Assembly: GCF_900177485.1 (NCBI RefSeq)
Contig: NZ_LT840186.1
Coordinates: 1,240,001 to 1,304,000, forward strand
DNA from: Candidatus Pelagibacter sp. HIMB1321
GTDB lineage: Bacteria > Pseudomonadota > Alphaproteobacteria > Pelagibacterales > Pelagibacteraceae
Direction of reading: 5' to 3'
DNA: 64,000 bases
Part shown: piece after piece, positions 9,556 to 20,319 of the stretch
Numbering within the stretch: the stretch's first letter is position 1
Layout: the number at the start of each line of letters is the position of its first letter
Position numbers and translations under genes: made by a program
Notes under the pieces: model-generated
Told to the model about the DNA's origin: nothing
Database searches by the model: none
What the model saw: the letters and a program-made list of their open reading frames with translations, nothing else

Positions 9556-10737
9556 TTGAAAAAAAGAGAAAATGTTCGTGTTTGTGTGCCAAGATATTTG
9601 CAAATTGGCAGAGGTAGTTTAAGTGAACTACCAGAGATAATTAAAATCTTAGGATCTATTAAATCAGTATTAATTGTTACTGATAAACAGATGGTATCAT
9701 TTGGTTATGTAAAAAAACTTCAAGAAGTTTTGAATAAATCAGGTTTTAAATCAGATGTGTTTGATGAAACAGTGCCTGATCCAACAGACACAGTAGTTTT
9801 AAAAGGTATCAAGTTTTTAGAGAACTGTAAAAGTGATGCTGTAATAGGTTTTGGAGGAGGTAGTCCGATCGATACAGCTAAAGCAATTGCCGCTATGTCA
9901 ATGCACAGTAAAAACATCCAGGATTACAAGCCACCTACAATGTTTGATAAAAAGGGTTTGCCTATCATTGCAATTCCAACAACAGCTGGAACAGGTTCTG
10001 AAGTAACTCATCATGCAGTAATTATTGATACAAATAATAATGAAAAAATTTCTTGCAGAGGTGAGGGTTTTGTACCTTCAGTTGCTATAGTGGACTATGA
10101 TTTAACATTATCCAAACCAAGAAGACTAACAATTGACAGTGCTATAGATACATTAACCCATGGAATAGAAGCTTATGTAAGTAAAAAAGCAACACTTTTT
10201 TCTGATAGGATGGCACTTGATACAATAAGATTAGTAAGTGAAAATATTTACCAAGTAGATAAAAATCCAAAAGATCTTAAAGCAAGAGAAGGATTGATGT
10301 TGGCAGCAACATTAGGTGGGCTAGCTTTTTCTAATGCATCAATTTGTTTAGTTCATGGGATGAGTAGACCACTAGGAAGTAATTTTAAAGTTCCACATGG
10401 ATTGAGTAATGCAATGTTGCTACCAACTATTACCGAGTTTTCAATTAATGATGCAACATCAAGATATGCTGATTGTAGTCGAGCTGGTAATTTTGCACTT
10501 TCATCTGATAGCGATGAAGAGGCTTGCAAAAAATTAATTAAAGGTTTGTATAAAATTAACAAAGATTTTGAGGTACCATCAATATCAAGTTTTGGAATAG
10601 ATAAAAAAAATTTTGAGGAAGAGTTGGAGAATATGGCTTCTGATGCAGAAAATTCAGGCGCACCAAGCCTCAATCCAAAAGTGCCTTCTGTAAGTGAAAT
10701 GATAGATCTTTACGGAAAAGCATGGAGTGCATTTTAA
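9556..10737 (+). CDS. Iron-containing alcohol dehydrogenase
   Basis: This is a 393-residue group III (Fe2+/Zn2+) alcohol dehydrogenase that oxidises an alcohol or hydroxy acid with NAD. GFGGGSPIDTAKA binds the cofactor, IPTTAGTGSEVTH is the family signature, and the metal-binding region is GIEAYVS followed by VHGMSRPLGSNFKVPHGLSN, which carries the histidine ligands. It starts at TTG 9556, supported by AAGGA six bases upstream and by lack of a better in-frame start. Divergent from mmsA and 64 bp before a TRAP transporter, it probably oxidises the imported substrate or its first product. Hydroxypropionate-, hydroxyisobutyrate- or hydroxybutyrate-type substrates would suit MmsA, but this is inference. 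Confidence 0.88.
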   Translation: MKKRENVRVCVPRYLQIGRGSLSELPEIIKILGSIKSVLIVTDKQMVSFGYVKKLQEVLNKSGFKSDVFDETVPDPTDTVVLKGIKFLENCKSDAVIGFGGGSPIDTAKAIAAMSMHSKNIQDYKPPTMFDKKGLPIIAIPTTAGTGSEVTHHAVIIDTNNNEKISCRGEGFVPSVAIVDYDLTLSKPRRLTIDSAIDTLTHGIEAYVSKKATLFSDRMALDTIRLVSENIYQVDKNPKDLKAREGLMLAATLGGLAFSNASICLVHGMSRPLGSNFKVPHGLSNAMLLPTITEFSINDATSRYADCSRAGNFALSSDSDEEACKKLIKGLYKINKDFEVPSISSFGIDKKNFEEELENMASDAENSGAPSLNPKVPSVSEMIDLYGKAWSAF

Positions 10738-10801
10738 TGAGCTGTAAAATGTACTTTTATAATCGCATCAGCTTAAACTTAAATCAAAAAGAGAGGGTAT
10801 A

Positions 10802-11866
10802 ATGAAACAACTAATAAAAAAATCTATTAGTATTTTTGCTGTATTTTCATTGATGTTAACTTTCTCAGTACATCAAGTAAATGCTGCAGATAAAATTAGA
10901 TGGAAAGTTCAATCTACTTTCAATACTGGATGGCCTGCGTTAGGAGATCCTGTTGCTAGATTGTCTGATACATTAAATAGAGCTACCGATGGAAGGATTC
11001 AGCTTAAAGTTTATGAGCCTGGAAAGATACTTCCACCTTTAGAAATTTCACCATCAATTAGCAAAGGTGATTTACCTGCTGCCTATAATTATATGGCTTA
11101 TGACCAAGGTAGAATTCCAGCAGCTGTATTGTTTGCTGCTGTACCATTTGGAATGGAACCCTGGGAATATGCAGCTTGGTGGTTTGAAGGAGAAGGTTCA
11201 AAATTAGCTAACGAAATTTATAATAAACAAAATATTCAAGTTTTATTATGTAGCACAATTGGACCAGAAACTGCTGGTTGGTATAGAAACCCTATTACAA
11301 GCTTAGATGACCTTAAGGGTTTAAAAATACGTTTCTCAGGTTTGGGAGGCATGGTTTTAAATGAAATTGGTGCATCTGCTACGTTAATGGCTGGTGGAGA
11401 AATTTTTGCAGCTCTTGAGAAAGGTACTCTTGATGCAACAGAATATTCTATGCCTGCTATTGATGAAGTACTAGGATTTCATAAAATTACTAAATATAAC
11501 TTGTTTCCTGGATGGCACCAAGTTTCAACATCAACTCATTTTATGATTAATTTAGATTTATGGAAAAAAATGGGAGCAGCTGATCAGGCTCTATTCGAAA
11601 TGGCTTGTACAGCAGCAGCTATGAGAGCAATTACTACTGGAGAATATTTGCAAGGTAAACAAATTGAAAGTTTCCCTTCAAAAGGAGTAACAGCAGCAAG
11701 ATTGCCTGATAGTGTGTTAAGAGAACTTCAAAAAGTTAGTGCGAGAGTTATGGACGAACAATCTGCAAAAGATGCTGACTTTAAAAAAGTATGGGAGTCA
11801 CAACAAGCTTTCATGAAAGAATATGATGTTTGGCAAAAATGGGGATATTTACCCAGAAACTTTTAG
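10802..11866 (+). CDS. TRAP transporter substrate-binding protein (DctP family)
   Basis: This periplasmic solute-binding protein of 354 residues starts with a clear signal peptide (residues 1-28, cleaved near VNA/AD). The mature protein has the fold of the DctP/TakP-type TRAP P subunits, with LKVYEPGKILPPLEISPSIS, PFGMEPWEYAAWW, LDDLKGLKIRFSG and the TLDATEYSMPAID substrate-site segment. Relatives bind alpha-keto acids or other carboxylates. A strong ribosome binding site, GAGAGGG (10791-10797), lies four bases before the ATG, and a TATAAT at 10758-10763 may mark its own promoter. A stable hairpin follows the gene, so it is probably made in excess over the membrane subunits. Confidence 0.92.
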   Translation: MKQLIKKSISIFAVFSLMLTFSVHQVNAADKIRWKVQSTFNTGWPALGDPVARLSDTLNRATDGRIQLKVYEPGKILPPLEISPSISKGDLPAAYNYMAYDQGRIPAAVLFAAVPFGMEPWEYAAWWFEGEGSKLANEIYNKQNIQVLLCSTIGPETAGWYRNPITSLDDLKGLKIRFSGLGGMVLNEIGASATLMAGGEIFAALEKGTLDATEYSMPAIDEVLGFHKITKYNLFPGWHQVSTSTHFMINLDLWKKMGAADQALFEMACTAAAMRAITTGEYLQGKQIESFPSKGVTAARLPDSVLRELQKVSARVMDEQSAKDADFKKVWESQQAFMKEYDVWQKWGYLPRNF

Positions 11867-11892
11867 TATTTAATACTTAAAAAGTTGATTAT

Positions 11893-11927
11893 AATAAAAG
11901 CGGTCGGTTATGCCGGCTGCTTTTATT
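11893..11927 (+). terminator. Strong hairpin between TRAP P and Q genes (attenuator or leaky terminator)
   Basis: AATAAAAGC (11893-11901) pairs with GCTTTTATT (11919-11927). The inner GGTCGG (11902-11907) pairs with CCGGCT (11913-11918), including two G-T pairs, giving a 15-bp stem closed by the five-base loop TTATG (11908-11912). The 3' arm is T-rich and runs into TTTTATTCTTT. This is the only strong GC-containing hairpin I noticed between genes. It probably stabilises the binding-protein mRNA or reduces read-through into the membrane subunits. Confidence 0.75.
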
Positions 11928-11942
11928 CTTTAAAAAATACTT

Positions 11943-12512
11943 ATGTCCAAAAATTTTATTTCATCCGAAAGCTCTCTAAATAAAAAATTACAGCTTAGGC
12001 ACACTCCAATTACAAAAAAAATTGATAATATAGTTTTACAGATAGGAGAAATCTTTAATTGGTTGTGGGTTATATTAATTGCAGTCATCATTCTTAATGT
12101 AGTGTTAAGATATGTGTTTAAAAATGGCATGATTGAACTTGAAGAGCTTCAATGGCATCTTTATTGTATTGGATGGTTGGTTGGCTTGTCTTCAACATAT
12201 ATAGTAGACTCTCATGTAAGAGTTGATGTTTTAAGTGATAAATTAAATTATAGAAAAAAATTATGGTTTGAATTGTTTGGTATTTTGTTTTTATTTTTGC
12301 CTTTTGTAATACTTGTTCTTTATTATGCTGTTCCTTTTTTTGAATTGTCGTGGGTATCAAGTGAAAGATCAACATCTGCAAATGGTTTGCCTGCAAGATG
12401 GTTTGTAAAAGGTTTTTTGGTAATCAGTTTCTTCTTATTATTAATTTCTGGTTTTTCTAGAATCATAAGAATAATAGAAACACTTCGGTTTGGATTAGGA
12501 GACAGAAGATGA
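11943..12512 (+). CDS. TRAP transporter small permease (DctQ family)
   Basis: This 189-residue inner membrane protein has four hydrophobic helices (about residues 35-58, 72-92, 108-130 and 150-172), as expected for the Q subunit. The region with VVLRYVFKNGMIELEELQWH is typical of the family. It lies 76 bp after the binding protein, beyond a hairpin, and its last 4 bp overlap the large permease gene (ATGA), indicating translational coupling. No clear Shine-Dalgarno sequence precedes the ATG at 11943. Its partner subunits are the adjacent P and M proteins. Confidence 0.9.
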   Translation: MSKNFISSESSLNKKLQLRHTPITKKIDNIVLQIGEIFNWLWVILIAVIILNVVLRYVFKNGMIELEELQWHLYCIGWLVGLSSTYIVDSHVRVDVLSDKLNYRKKLWFELFGILFLFLPFVILVLYYAVPFFELSWVSSERSTSANGLPARWFVKGFLVISFFLLLISGFSRIIRIIETLRFGLGDRR

Positions 12513-13873
12513 TTTCATTAGTTTCAGAATACTTTTTAGCAATTGCCTTATTTTTTAGTTTTATAACGTTAATATTTTATGGATTTCCTGTTGCCTGGAC
12601 TATGGGTGGATTAGGAGTTTTATTTATTTTTGTCTCAATGATTTCTGACAATCTTTTTGACACTTTTTATGGTGTCGATTTTGGATTTGCATCGATGGTT
12701 GTTTATAGACTTTACGGTGTTATGGCTAACTGGGTTTTGGTAGCCTTGCCAATGTTTATTTTTATGGGGATAATGATGGATAAATCTGGAATAGCAGAAG
12801 ACTTGATGACTGATCTTTCCAAGTTATTTGGTAAAACAAGAGGTGGACTTGCAATCTCAATTGTATTTATTGGAGTTTTACTGGCTGCCTCTACAGGGAT
12901 TATTGGTGCAGCTGTAGTATTACTAACAATTTTAGGTGTCCCTTTGATGTTAAAAAATAATTACAATCCAAATTTAGCTTGTGGAGTAGTTTGTGCTACA
13001 GGAACACTTGGGATTCTTATCCCTCCCAGCATTATGTTAGTGATTATGGGGGATCAAGTAAGAATATCAGTTGGTGATTTATTTATGGGGGCTGTATTTC
13101 CAGGGTTGTTATTAGGATTATTATATACAATCTTTATTTTTGCTTATGCTTATGTAAATCCAAAAGCTGCTCCATTACCTAAAGATGCCGAACCAGTAGA
13201 TTTAAAAATAATTTTAAGAGTTTTAAAATCTATTATACCGCCAGCTTTATTAATTTTTGCTGTTTTAGGAAGTATATTTATGGGAATTGCTACACCAACA
13301 GAGGCCTCAGGCGTTGGAGCTTTGGGCGCATCCTTATTAGCAATAATTAGAGGCAGATTATCATTTTCAGATTTAAAAATTGTAATTAGAAAAACAACCC
13401 ATACAACCGCTTATATTTTTGCACTTTTTGTTGGAGCTACAATGTTTGCATTGATCTTAAGAGGTTTAGGTGGCGATGAGTTAATAGAGGGAGCTCTAAA
13501 AGCATTACCTTTTGGAACAAGTGGAGTAGTAATTGTAGTTTTGTTTGTTGCGTTTTTGCTAGGTTTTTTTTTAGATTGGATTGAGATTACATTAATAATC
13601 TTGCCATTTTTAGCACCTGTGATGGTGGATCTAGGAGTAGATATGGTTTGGTTTATTGTAATGTTTGCAGTGGTTTTGCAAACATCATTTATAACGCCAC
13701 CTGTAGGATTTGCATTATTTTATATGAAAGGGGTTGCACCTCAAGGAATTACAATTTCAAATATTTATAAAGGAATAATTCCATTTGTTATTCTACAAGT
13801 GATAGCTGTTGCAATCGTATTTAATTTTCCAGAAATAGTTACTTGGTTACCAAAAGTTGCATATGGACCGTAA
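12509..13873 (+). CDS. TRAP transporter large permease (DctM family)
   Basis: This is the ion-coupled transport subunit of the TRAP system. The 454 residues contain about 12 hydrophobic segments and family sequences such as LVALPMFIFMGIMMDKSGIA, STGIIGAAVVLLTILGVPLM, CATGTLGILIPPSIMLVIMG and ITPPVGFALFYMKGV. It starts within the dctQ-like gene (ATGA overlap). With the P and Q subunits it would take up a carboxylate using the sodium gradient, which suits seawater. The substrate should match the neighbouring alcohol and semialdehyde dehydrogenases. Confidence 0.94.
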   Translation: MISLVSEYFLAIALFFSFITLIFYGFPVAWTMGGLGVLFIFVSMISDNLFDTFYGVDFGFASMVVYRLYGVMANWVLVALPMFIFMGIMMDKSGIAEDLMTDLSKLFGKTRGGLAISIVFIGVLLAASTGIIGAAVVLLTILGVPLMLKNNYNPNLACGVVCATGTLGILIPPSIMLVIMGDQVRISVGDLFMGAVFPGLLLGLLYTIFIFAYAYVNPKAAPLPKDAEPVDLKIILRVLKSIIPPALLIFAVLGSIFMGIATPTEASGVGALGASLLAIIRGRLSFSDLKIVIRKTTHTTAYIFALFVGATMFALILRGLGGDELIEGALKALPFGTSGVVIVVLFVAFLLGFFLDWIEITLIILPFLAPVMVDLGVDMVWFIVMFAVVLQTSFITPPVGFALFYMKGVAPQGITISNIYKGIIPFVILQVIAVAIVFNFPEIVTWLPKVAYGP

Positions 13874-13878
13874 AAGAC

Positions 13879-14325
13879 ATGAAGGCTTTTAATTATTTCT
13901 TATCAATACTCTTTACTTTTTTAGCAATAAAGAATTTTGCATATGCAAGTAATGAAATTTCATTAAAAGAATTTTTAGATGAAAAAAATATTGAAAGTGA
14001 AAAAACCCAAATTTACTTATTACAAAGATGCAGTTCTATATATGCTTTTGCGTCTGGCGTTTTAATGAAATCAGACTCATTACAATCTAAAAAATTAATT
14101 GAAATTTCAAACAATCTATTATTCAAATCTGTTGAACTAATGGTTATTGAGGAACAAAAAAGTCTTGAAGTAAGTCAAAAATACTCAGAAGATATTAGAA
14201 AGAGACTGTTTAACAATTATATTGCTGATGGTAAGCAAAACTGGGAAAGAAACAAATCATATTTTAAAGGATCTTATATAGAAAATGATATGATTATATG
14301 TTCAAAATTAACAGAAGATAAGTAA
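13879..14325 (+). CDS. Small secreted protein of unknown function
   Basis: I place the start at ATG 13879, not at the earlier in-frame ATG 13843 that lies inside the permease gene, because 13879 begins a clean signal peptide (MKAFNYFLSILFTFLAIKNF, cleaved near AYA/SN). The mature protein is about 125 residues, mostly helical and charged, with two cysteines (QRCSSIYAF and MIICSKL) near opposite ends that could form a disulfide in the periplasm. It starts 5 bp after the TRAP permease gene and is probably co-transcribed with it. I do not recognise the family. An accessory role in transport is only a positional guess. Confidence 0.7.
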   Translation: MKAFNYFLSILFTFLAIKNFAYASNEISLKEFLDEKNIESEKTQIYLLQRCSSIYAFASGVLMKSDSLQSKKLIEISNNLLFKSVELMVIEEQKSLEVSQKYSEDIRKRLFNNYIADGKQNWERNKSYFKGSYIENDMIICSKLTEDK

Positions 14326-14367
14326 AGAACTCACTTTTTTAATTGAATAATTTTAAAGTATCAATAA

Positions 14368-15347
<980 letters not shown>

Positions 15348-15348
<1 letters not shown>

Positions 15349-16508
15349 TGAATATTCATGAACATCAGGCAAAAGATATATTAAAACAATTTGGAGCTTC
15401 AGTTCCTCAAGGCGTTTACGCATTGACTGTTGAAGATTTGTTAGAAAAAGTCAAAACTTTAAATACAAGTAAGTATGTCTTAAAAGCACAAATTCATGCT
15501 GGTGGTAGAGGTAAGGCTGGTGGCGTAAAGATTTTAGATAACCTAGAAGATCTTGAAAAAGCAGCTAAAGAATTGTTAGGAAAGACACTGGTTACACATC
15601 AAACTGGCCTTGAAGGAAGAGAAGTTAAGAGACTTTATGTTGAGGAGCCCTCAAATATAGATAAAGAGTTCTATCTTTCATGTTTAGTAGATCGAGCTAG
15701 TTCAAAAATAGCTTTTATATCAAGTGATCAAGGTGGAATGGATATCGAAGAGGTGGCTGCCAAAACTCCTGAAAAAATTATAACTACAAAGGTAGATCTA
15801 AAAGATGAAATTTCAAATGAAGACTGTGAAAGTATAATTAAGATCTTTAATCTAAACGATGACGCTCAAAAAGATGCAATTAGCTTGATAAAATCTATTT
15901 ATAAGATGTTTATAAGCACTGACGCTAACATGGTTGAGGTAAACCCACTGATTTTAACTAAAGAAAATAAAATTATGTGTTTAGATGCTAAAGTTAATTT
16001 TGATGGCAATGCATTATTCAGACATCCAGAGATAACTGAGCTAAGAGATTTAAATGAAGAGGATCCATCAGAAATAGAAGCAAGTAAACATGATTTAGCA
16101 TATATAAAATTAGATGGAAGTATTGGTTGCATGGTTAATGGTGCTGGTTTGGCGATGGCAACAATGGATATCATAAAATTATATGGTTCAGAACCTGCTA
16201 ATTTTTTAGATGTTGGTGGTGGTGCATCAAAGGAAAAAGTTTCAGCAGCATTTAAAATTATTTTGTCAGATAAAAATGTTAAGGGAATTTTAATTAATAT
16301 CTTTGGCGGCATAATGAGATGTGATGTCCTTGCACAAGGAGTAGTTGATGCAGCTAAAGAAATGAAAATTAGTGTACCTTTGGTTGTTAGACTTGCAGGA
16401 ACTAACTTTAAAGAAGGAAAAGAAATTTTAGATAATTCAGGATTAAAATTGATTTCAGCAGAGAATTTAGATGATGCAGCAAAAAAAATAGTTGAGGCAA
16501 TTAAATAA
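15348..16508 (+). CDS. sucC: Succinyl-CoA synthetase beta subunit
   Basis: The ADP-forming beta subunit works with SucD to convert succinyl-CoA to succinate with ATP synthesis. The 386-residue protein begins [20 protein letters not shown], has an ATP-grasp domain ([34 protein letters not shown]) and the C-terminal domain with [17 protein letters not shown] and [15 protein letters not shown], which contacts the phosphohistidine loop of SucD. One-base overlaps with mdh and sucD indicate coupled translation and roughly equal synthesis of the two subunits. Confidence 0.97.
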
Positions 16509-17383
16509 TGTCTGTTTTAGTAAATAAAAATACAAAAGTCATTTGCCAAGGGTTTACAGGAGCTCATGGAACTTTTCATTCTGAACAAGCCATAAAATAT
16601 GGAACTAATTTAGTTGGCGGTGTAACGCCAAAAAAAGGTGGTCAAGAACATTTAGGGAAGCCTGTTTTCAATACTGTAAAAGAAGCTAAAGATAAAGTTG
16701 GTGCAGACGCAACAATGATTTATGTTCCTGCTAAATTTGCAGCTGCTGCAATTATAGAAGCTATTGATGCTGATTTAGAACTAATCGTTTGTATTACTGA
16801 AGGAATACCAGTTCAAGATATGTTGAAGGTTAAACAAAAATTACTTAAATCAAAAAGTAGATTGATTGGCCCTAACTGTCCTGGGATTATTACACCAGAT
16901 GAATGTAAGATAGGTATCATGCCAGGCAGTATTCATAAAAAAGGTTCTGTGGGAATTGTTTCAAGATCAGGAACTTTGACTTATGAGGCTGTTGCTCAAA
17001 CGACTGAAAATGGATTAGGACAATCTACATGTATAGGAATAGGCGGTGATCCTATTAATGGTACAAATTTTATAGATTGTTTAGATCTTTTTTTAAATGA
17101 TGAAGAAACTAAATCTATTTTAATGATAGGTGAAATAGGAGGAACAGCAGAAGAAGAGGCTGCAGAATTTGTAAAAAATCATCAAATTAAAAAACCAATG
17201 GTTGGCTTCATTGCTGGTATTACTGCACCCCCAGGCAGAAGAATGGGTCATGCAGGTGCAATTATATCAGGCGGTAAAGGTGGAGCAGAAGATAAGATAA
17301 AAAAGATGGAAGACTGCGGTATAACAATGGCTAATTCACCATCTAAAATTGGTAAGACACTTTTTGATAAATTGTCTAATTGA
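16508..17383 (+). CDS. sucD: Succinyl-CoA synthetase alpha subunit
   Basis: SucD binds CoA and carries the phosphorylated histidine of succinyl-CoA synthetase. The protein is 291 residues. [15 protein letters not shown] binds Co[11 protein letters not shown] is the family signature, and [19 protein letters not shown] holds the active-site histidine. It begins one base inside the sucC stop (TAATG). A 35 bp gap without an obvious promoter separates it from sucA. Confidence 0.97.
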   Translation: MSVLVNKNTKVICQGFTGAHGTFHSEQAIKYGTNLVGGVTPKKGGQEHLGKPVFNTVKEAKDKVGADATMIYVPAKFAAAAIIEAIDADLELIVCITEGIPVQDMLKVKQKLLKSKSRLIGPNCPGIITPDECKIGIMPGSIHKKGSVGIVSRSGTLTYEAVAQTTENGLGQSTCIGIGGDPINGTNFIDCLDLFLNDEETKSILMIGEIGGTAEEEAAEFVKNHQIKKPMVGFIAGITAPPGRRMGHAGAIISGGKGGAEDKIKKMEDCGITMANSPSKIGKTLFDKLSN

Positions 17384-17418
17384 AAATTAGCTTTTCAGTA
17401 ATATACTAATCCAAATAA

Positions 17419-20313
17419 ATGTCTCTGACAAAAAATCTTGAATTTGAAAAAACTTCTTTTTTAACAAAAACTAATAGTGCATTTCTTGAGCAGATGTACT
17501 TAAAGTATATCAATCAAGATTCAGATTTACCCTCCAGTTGGAAAATATATTTTGATGAGTTAGGCGATGAGCTAGATTTAGTTGCTAATGAAATCAAAGG
17601 ACCATCTTGGGCACCAATTAAAAAAAATATTAATATTATTGAAAAGAAACCAAAGAATGGTTCTTCATCAAGTGAAGTTTTAAAAAAAACTAGTTCTAAA
17701 GATCAAATTCAGAACAATATAGACTCTATTAAAGCAGTAGAGTTGATTAGAGCTTATAGACTTAGAGGACATTTGTTAGCTAAGTTAGATCCTTTAGGAC
17801 TTAAAGAAACTGAGTATTTGGAAGAGCTACATCCTGAATTTTATGGTTTTAAAAAAAGTGATTATAAAAGAGAAATATTTTTAAACGGAGTTACAAATAA
17901 AAAATACTCAAATATATCTGAAATCTTAAACTTTTTAGATAAAACCTACTGTGGTTCAATCGGATATGAGTATATGCATATTTCAAATCATGAAGAGAGG
18001 GTTTGGCTTAGAAAAAGAATTGAAGAGAATGAAAATGAAATTCAATTTACAAAAAATGGAAAAGAAGCGATTTTAAATAAATTAATACAAGCTGAAGGAT
18101 TTGAAAAATTTTTAGCTACAAAATACGTTGGAACTAAAAGATTTGGTTTAGATGGAGCTGAAAGTTTAATCCCAGCCTTAGAGCAAATCATTAAAATTGG
18201 TGGCCAATCTCAAATTAAAGAAGTTAAGATTGGTATGTCTCACAGAGGAAGATTGAATGTATTGGCAAATGTTCTTCAAAAATCTTATAAAAGAATCTTC
18301 AATGAATTTGCAGGTGAGTTTCATTCAAGTTCTAATGAAGGAGCAGGTGATGTAAAATATCACTTAGGAGCTTCATCAAATAGAGAGTTTGATGGCAACC
18401 CTGTTCATGTTAGTTTGACTGACAATCCATCTCACTTGGAGGCAGTTAACCCAGTTGTTTTAGGTCAAACAAGAGCAAAACAGTTTTTCCATAAAGATAT
18501 AGAGAGAAATAAAGTTATACCAATTTTAATCCATGGAGATGCAGCTTTTGCTGGCCAAGGAATTGTTGCAGAATGTTTTGCAATGTCAGGATTGCCCGGA
18601 CATAATACAGGTGGAACCATTCATATAATAGTGAATAATCAAATTGGTTTTACAACAAGCCCAAGATTTGCAAGATCTTCACCATATCCTTCGGATGCTG
18701 CCAAAATGGTAGAAGCACCAATATTACATGTAAATGGTGATGATCCAGAAGCAGTTGTGTATGCAACAAGGATTGCTACAGAATTTAGACTAAAATTTAA
18801 TAGAGATGTTGTCGTAGATTTGATTTGTTACAGAAGATTTGGACATAATGAGGGAGATGAACCATCTTTTACTCAACCATTAATGTATAAAAAAATTAGA
18901 TCCCATCCAACAACTGCAAAACTATATGGAGAAAAACTTACACAAGAACAAATATTTAGCGAAGAGACTTTAAAAGAAAAAATAAAATCTTTTAAAGATT
19001 TACTTGATGATCAATTCAAAAATGCAAAAGATTATAAACCTAAAATTGAATGGTTTGAAGGCACATGGTCAAGATATAAACCCGAGAAAGGTAAAGATAA
19101 AAGAGGTGTAACCGGTGTTGATAAGGTTGTGATCAAAAATATTTCAGATAAAATTAATATAATACCATCTGAAATAAATCCTCATAAAACAATTTTAAAA
19201 GTTTTCGATCAAAGAAAAAAATCAATAGATGCCGAGAAAAATATTGATTGGGCTACAGCAGAATCCCTTGCTTTTGGTACGTTGCTGGAAGAAGGCTACC
19301 CAGTAAGATTGGTTGGACAAGATTCAGGAAGAGGTACATTTAGTCAAAGACACTCGGTATTAAGAAATCAATTAGATAACAGTAGATACATTCCATTAAA
19401 TAATATTTCAGAAAATCAAAAAAATTATGAAATTGTAGATAGTTTTTTATCTGAATTAGCAGTTCTTGGATTTGAGTATGGTTATAGTTTAGTTGAACCT
19501 AATACCTTAACTTTATGGGAAGCACAGTTCGGAGATTTTGCTAATGGTGCTCAGGTGATTATTGATCAATTTATATCATCAGGTGAAAGAAAATGGTCTA
19601 GAGCATCAGGGATAGTTATGCTTTTACCTCATGGTTATGAAGGTCAAGGTCCCGAACATTCATCAGCAAGATTAGAGAGGTTTTTACAATTATGCTCAAA
19701 TGATAACATGCAAGTTATGAACTGCACTACACCTGCAAACTATTTTCATGCTCTAAGAAGACAGATGAAAAGAGATTTCAGAAAACCATTAATAATGATG
19801 ACACCAAAATCATTATTAAGAAATAAATATTGTGTTTCTAATCTTGATGACTTTAGTAAAGATAATTCTTTTCATAGAGTGCTTTGGGACCATGCAATGG
19901 ATCCTAAAGCTGATGGTTTTATTAAATTACAAAATAGTTCAAAAATAAGAAAAGTTATTTTATGCTCAGGTAAAGTTTATTTTGATTTATTAGAGGCTCG
20001 AGAAAAATTAAAAGTTGATGATGTAATTTTGTATAGAATTGAACAATTATATCCATTTCCTGCAAAAACATTAGTAAGTGAACTAAAGCCATACGCTCAA
20101 TCAGCAACATTTCATTGGTGTCAAGAAGAACCAAAAAATATGGGTGCATGGTTCTCTGTTCGGGATTATATACAATGGACATTGGATAATATTAAGGCTA
20201 ATAATAACCAAATTTCTTATATAGGAAGAAGTCCAGACGCATCACCAGCAACTGGTTATGCAAAGAGACATATTTCTCAACAACAAGAAATTATTAAAAA
20301 AGTATTTGAATAA
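17419..20313 (+). CDS. sucA: 2-oxoglutarate dehydrogenase E1 component
   Basis: SucA is the thiamine-diphosphate-dependent decarboxylase of the 2-oxoglutarate dehydrogenase complex. At 964 residues it is full length. The N-terminal helix with FLEQMYLKYINQDSDLPSSW resembles the E2-binding region; GMSHRGRLNVLANV, HGDAAFAGQGIVAECF and HIIVNNQIGFTTSPR belong to the ThDP fold; the C-terminal half has LPHGYEGQGPEHSSARLERF and the EEPKNMGAW segment. It lies between sucD and sucB, so the whole complex and the next TCA step are encoded together. Confidence 0.97.
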   Translation: MSLTKNLEFEKTSFLTKTNSAFLEQMYLKYINQDSDLPSSWKIYFDELGDELDLVANEIKGPSWAPIKKNINIIEKKPKNGSSSSEVLKKTSSKDQIQNNIDSIKAVELIRAYRLRGHLLAKLDPLGLKETEYLEELHPEFYGFKKSDYKREIFLNGVTNKKYSNISEILNFLDKTYCGSIGYEYMHISNHEERVWLRKRIEENENEIQFTKNGKEAILNKLIQAEGFEKFLATKYVGTKRFGLDGAESLIPALEQIIKIGGQSQIKEVKIGMSHRGRLNVLANVLQKSYKRIFNEFAGEFHSSSNEGAGDVKYHLGASSNREFDGNPVHVSLTDNPSHLEAVNPVVLGQTRAKQFFHKDIERNKVIPILIHGDAAFAGQGIVAECFAMSGLPGHNTGGTIHIIVNNQIGFTTSPRFARSSPYPSDAAKMVEAPILHVNGDDPEAVVYATRIATEFRLKFNRDVVVDLICYRRFGHNEGDEPSFTQPLMYKKIRSHPTTAKLYGEKLTQEQIFSEETLKEKIKSFKDLLDDQFKNAKDYKPKIEWFEGTWSRYKPEKGKDKRGVTGVDKVVIKNISDKINIIPSEINPHKTILKVFDQRKKSIDAEKNIDWATAESLAFGTLLEEGYPVRLVGQDSGRGTFSQRHSVLRNQLDNSRYIPLNNISENQKNYEIVDSFLSELAVLGFEYGYSLVEPNTLTLWEAQFGDFANGAQVIIDQFISSGERKWSRASGIVMLLPHGYEGQGPEHSSARLERFLQLCSNDNMQVMNCTTPANYFHALRRQMKRDFRKPLIMMTPKSLLRNKYCVSNLDDFSKDNSFHRVLWDHAMDPKADGFIKLQNSSKIRKVILCSGKVYFDLLEAREKLKVDDVILYRIEQLYPFPAKTLVSELKPYAQSATFHWCQEEPKNMGAWFSVRDYIQWTLDNIKANNNQISYIGRSPDASPATGYAKRHISQQQEIIKKVFE

Positions 20314-20319
20314 AAAATA

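Noticed and set aside
10353-10673. 106-codon minus-strand ORF inside the iron alcohol dehydrogenase
   Set aside because: Antisense shadow of a well-supported gene, without recognisable domain.
13843-13878. Earlier in-frame ATG for the small secreted protein
   Set aside because: It lies inside the TRAP permease gene and would put 12 extra residues in front of a good signal peptide.
15899-16312. 137-codon ORF on the minus strand inside sucC
   Set aside because: It is fully antisense to a clear sucC gene, has no family motifs and is serine/proline/lysine-rich as expected for a shadow frame.
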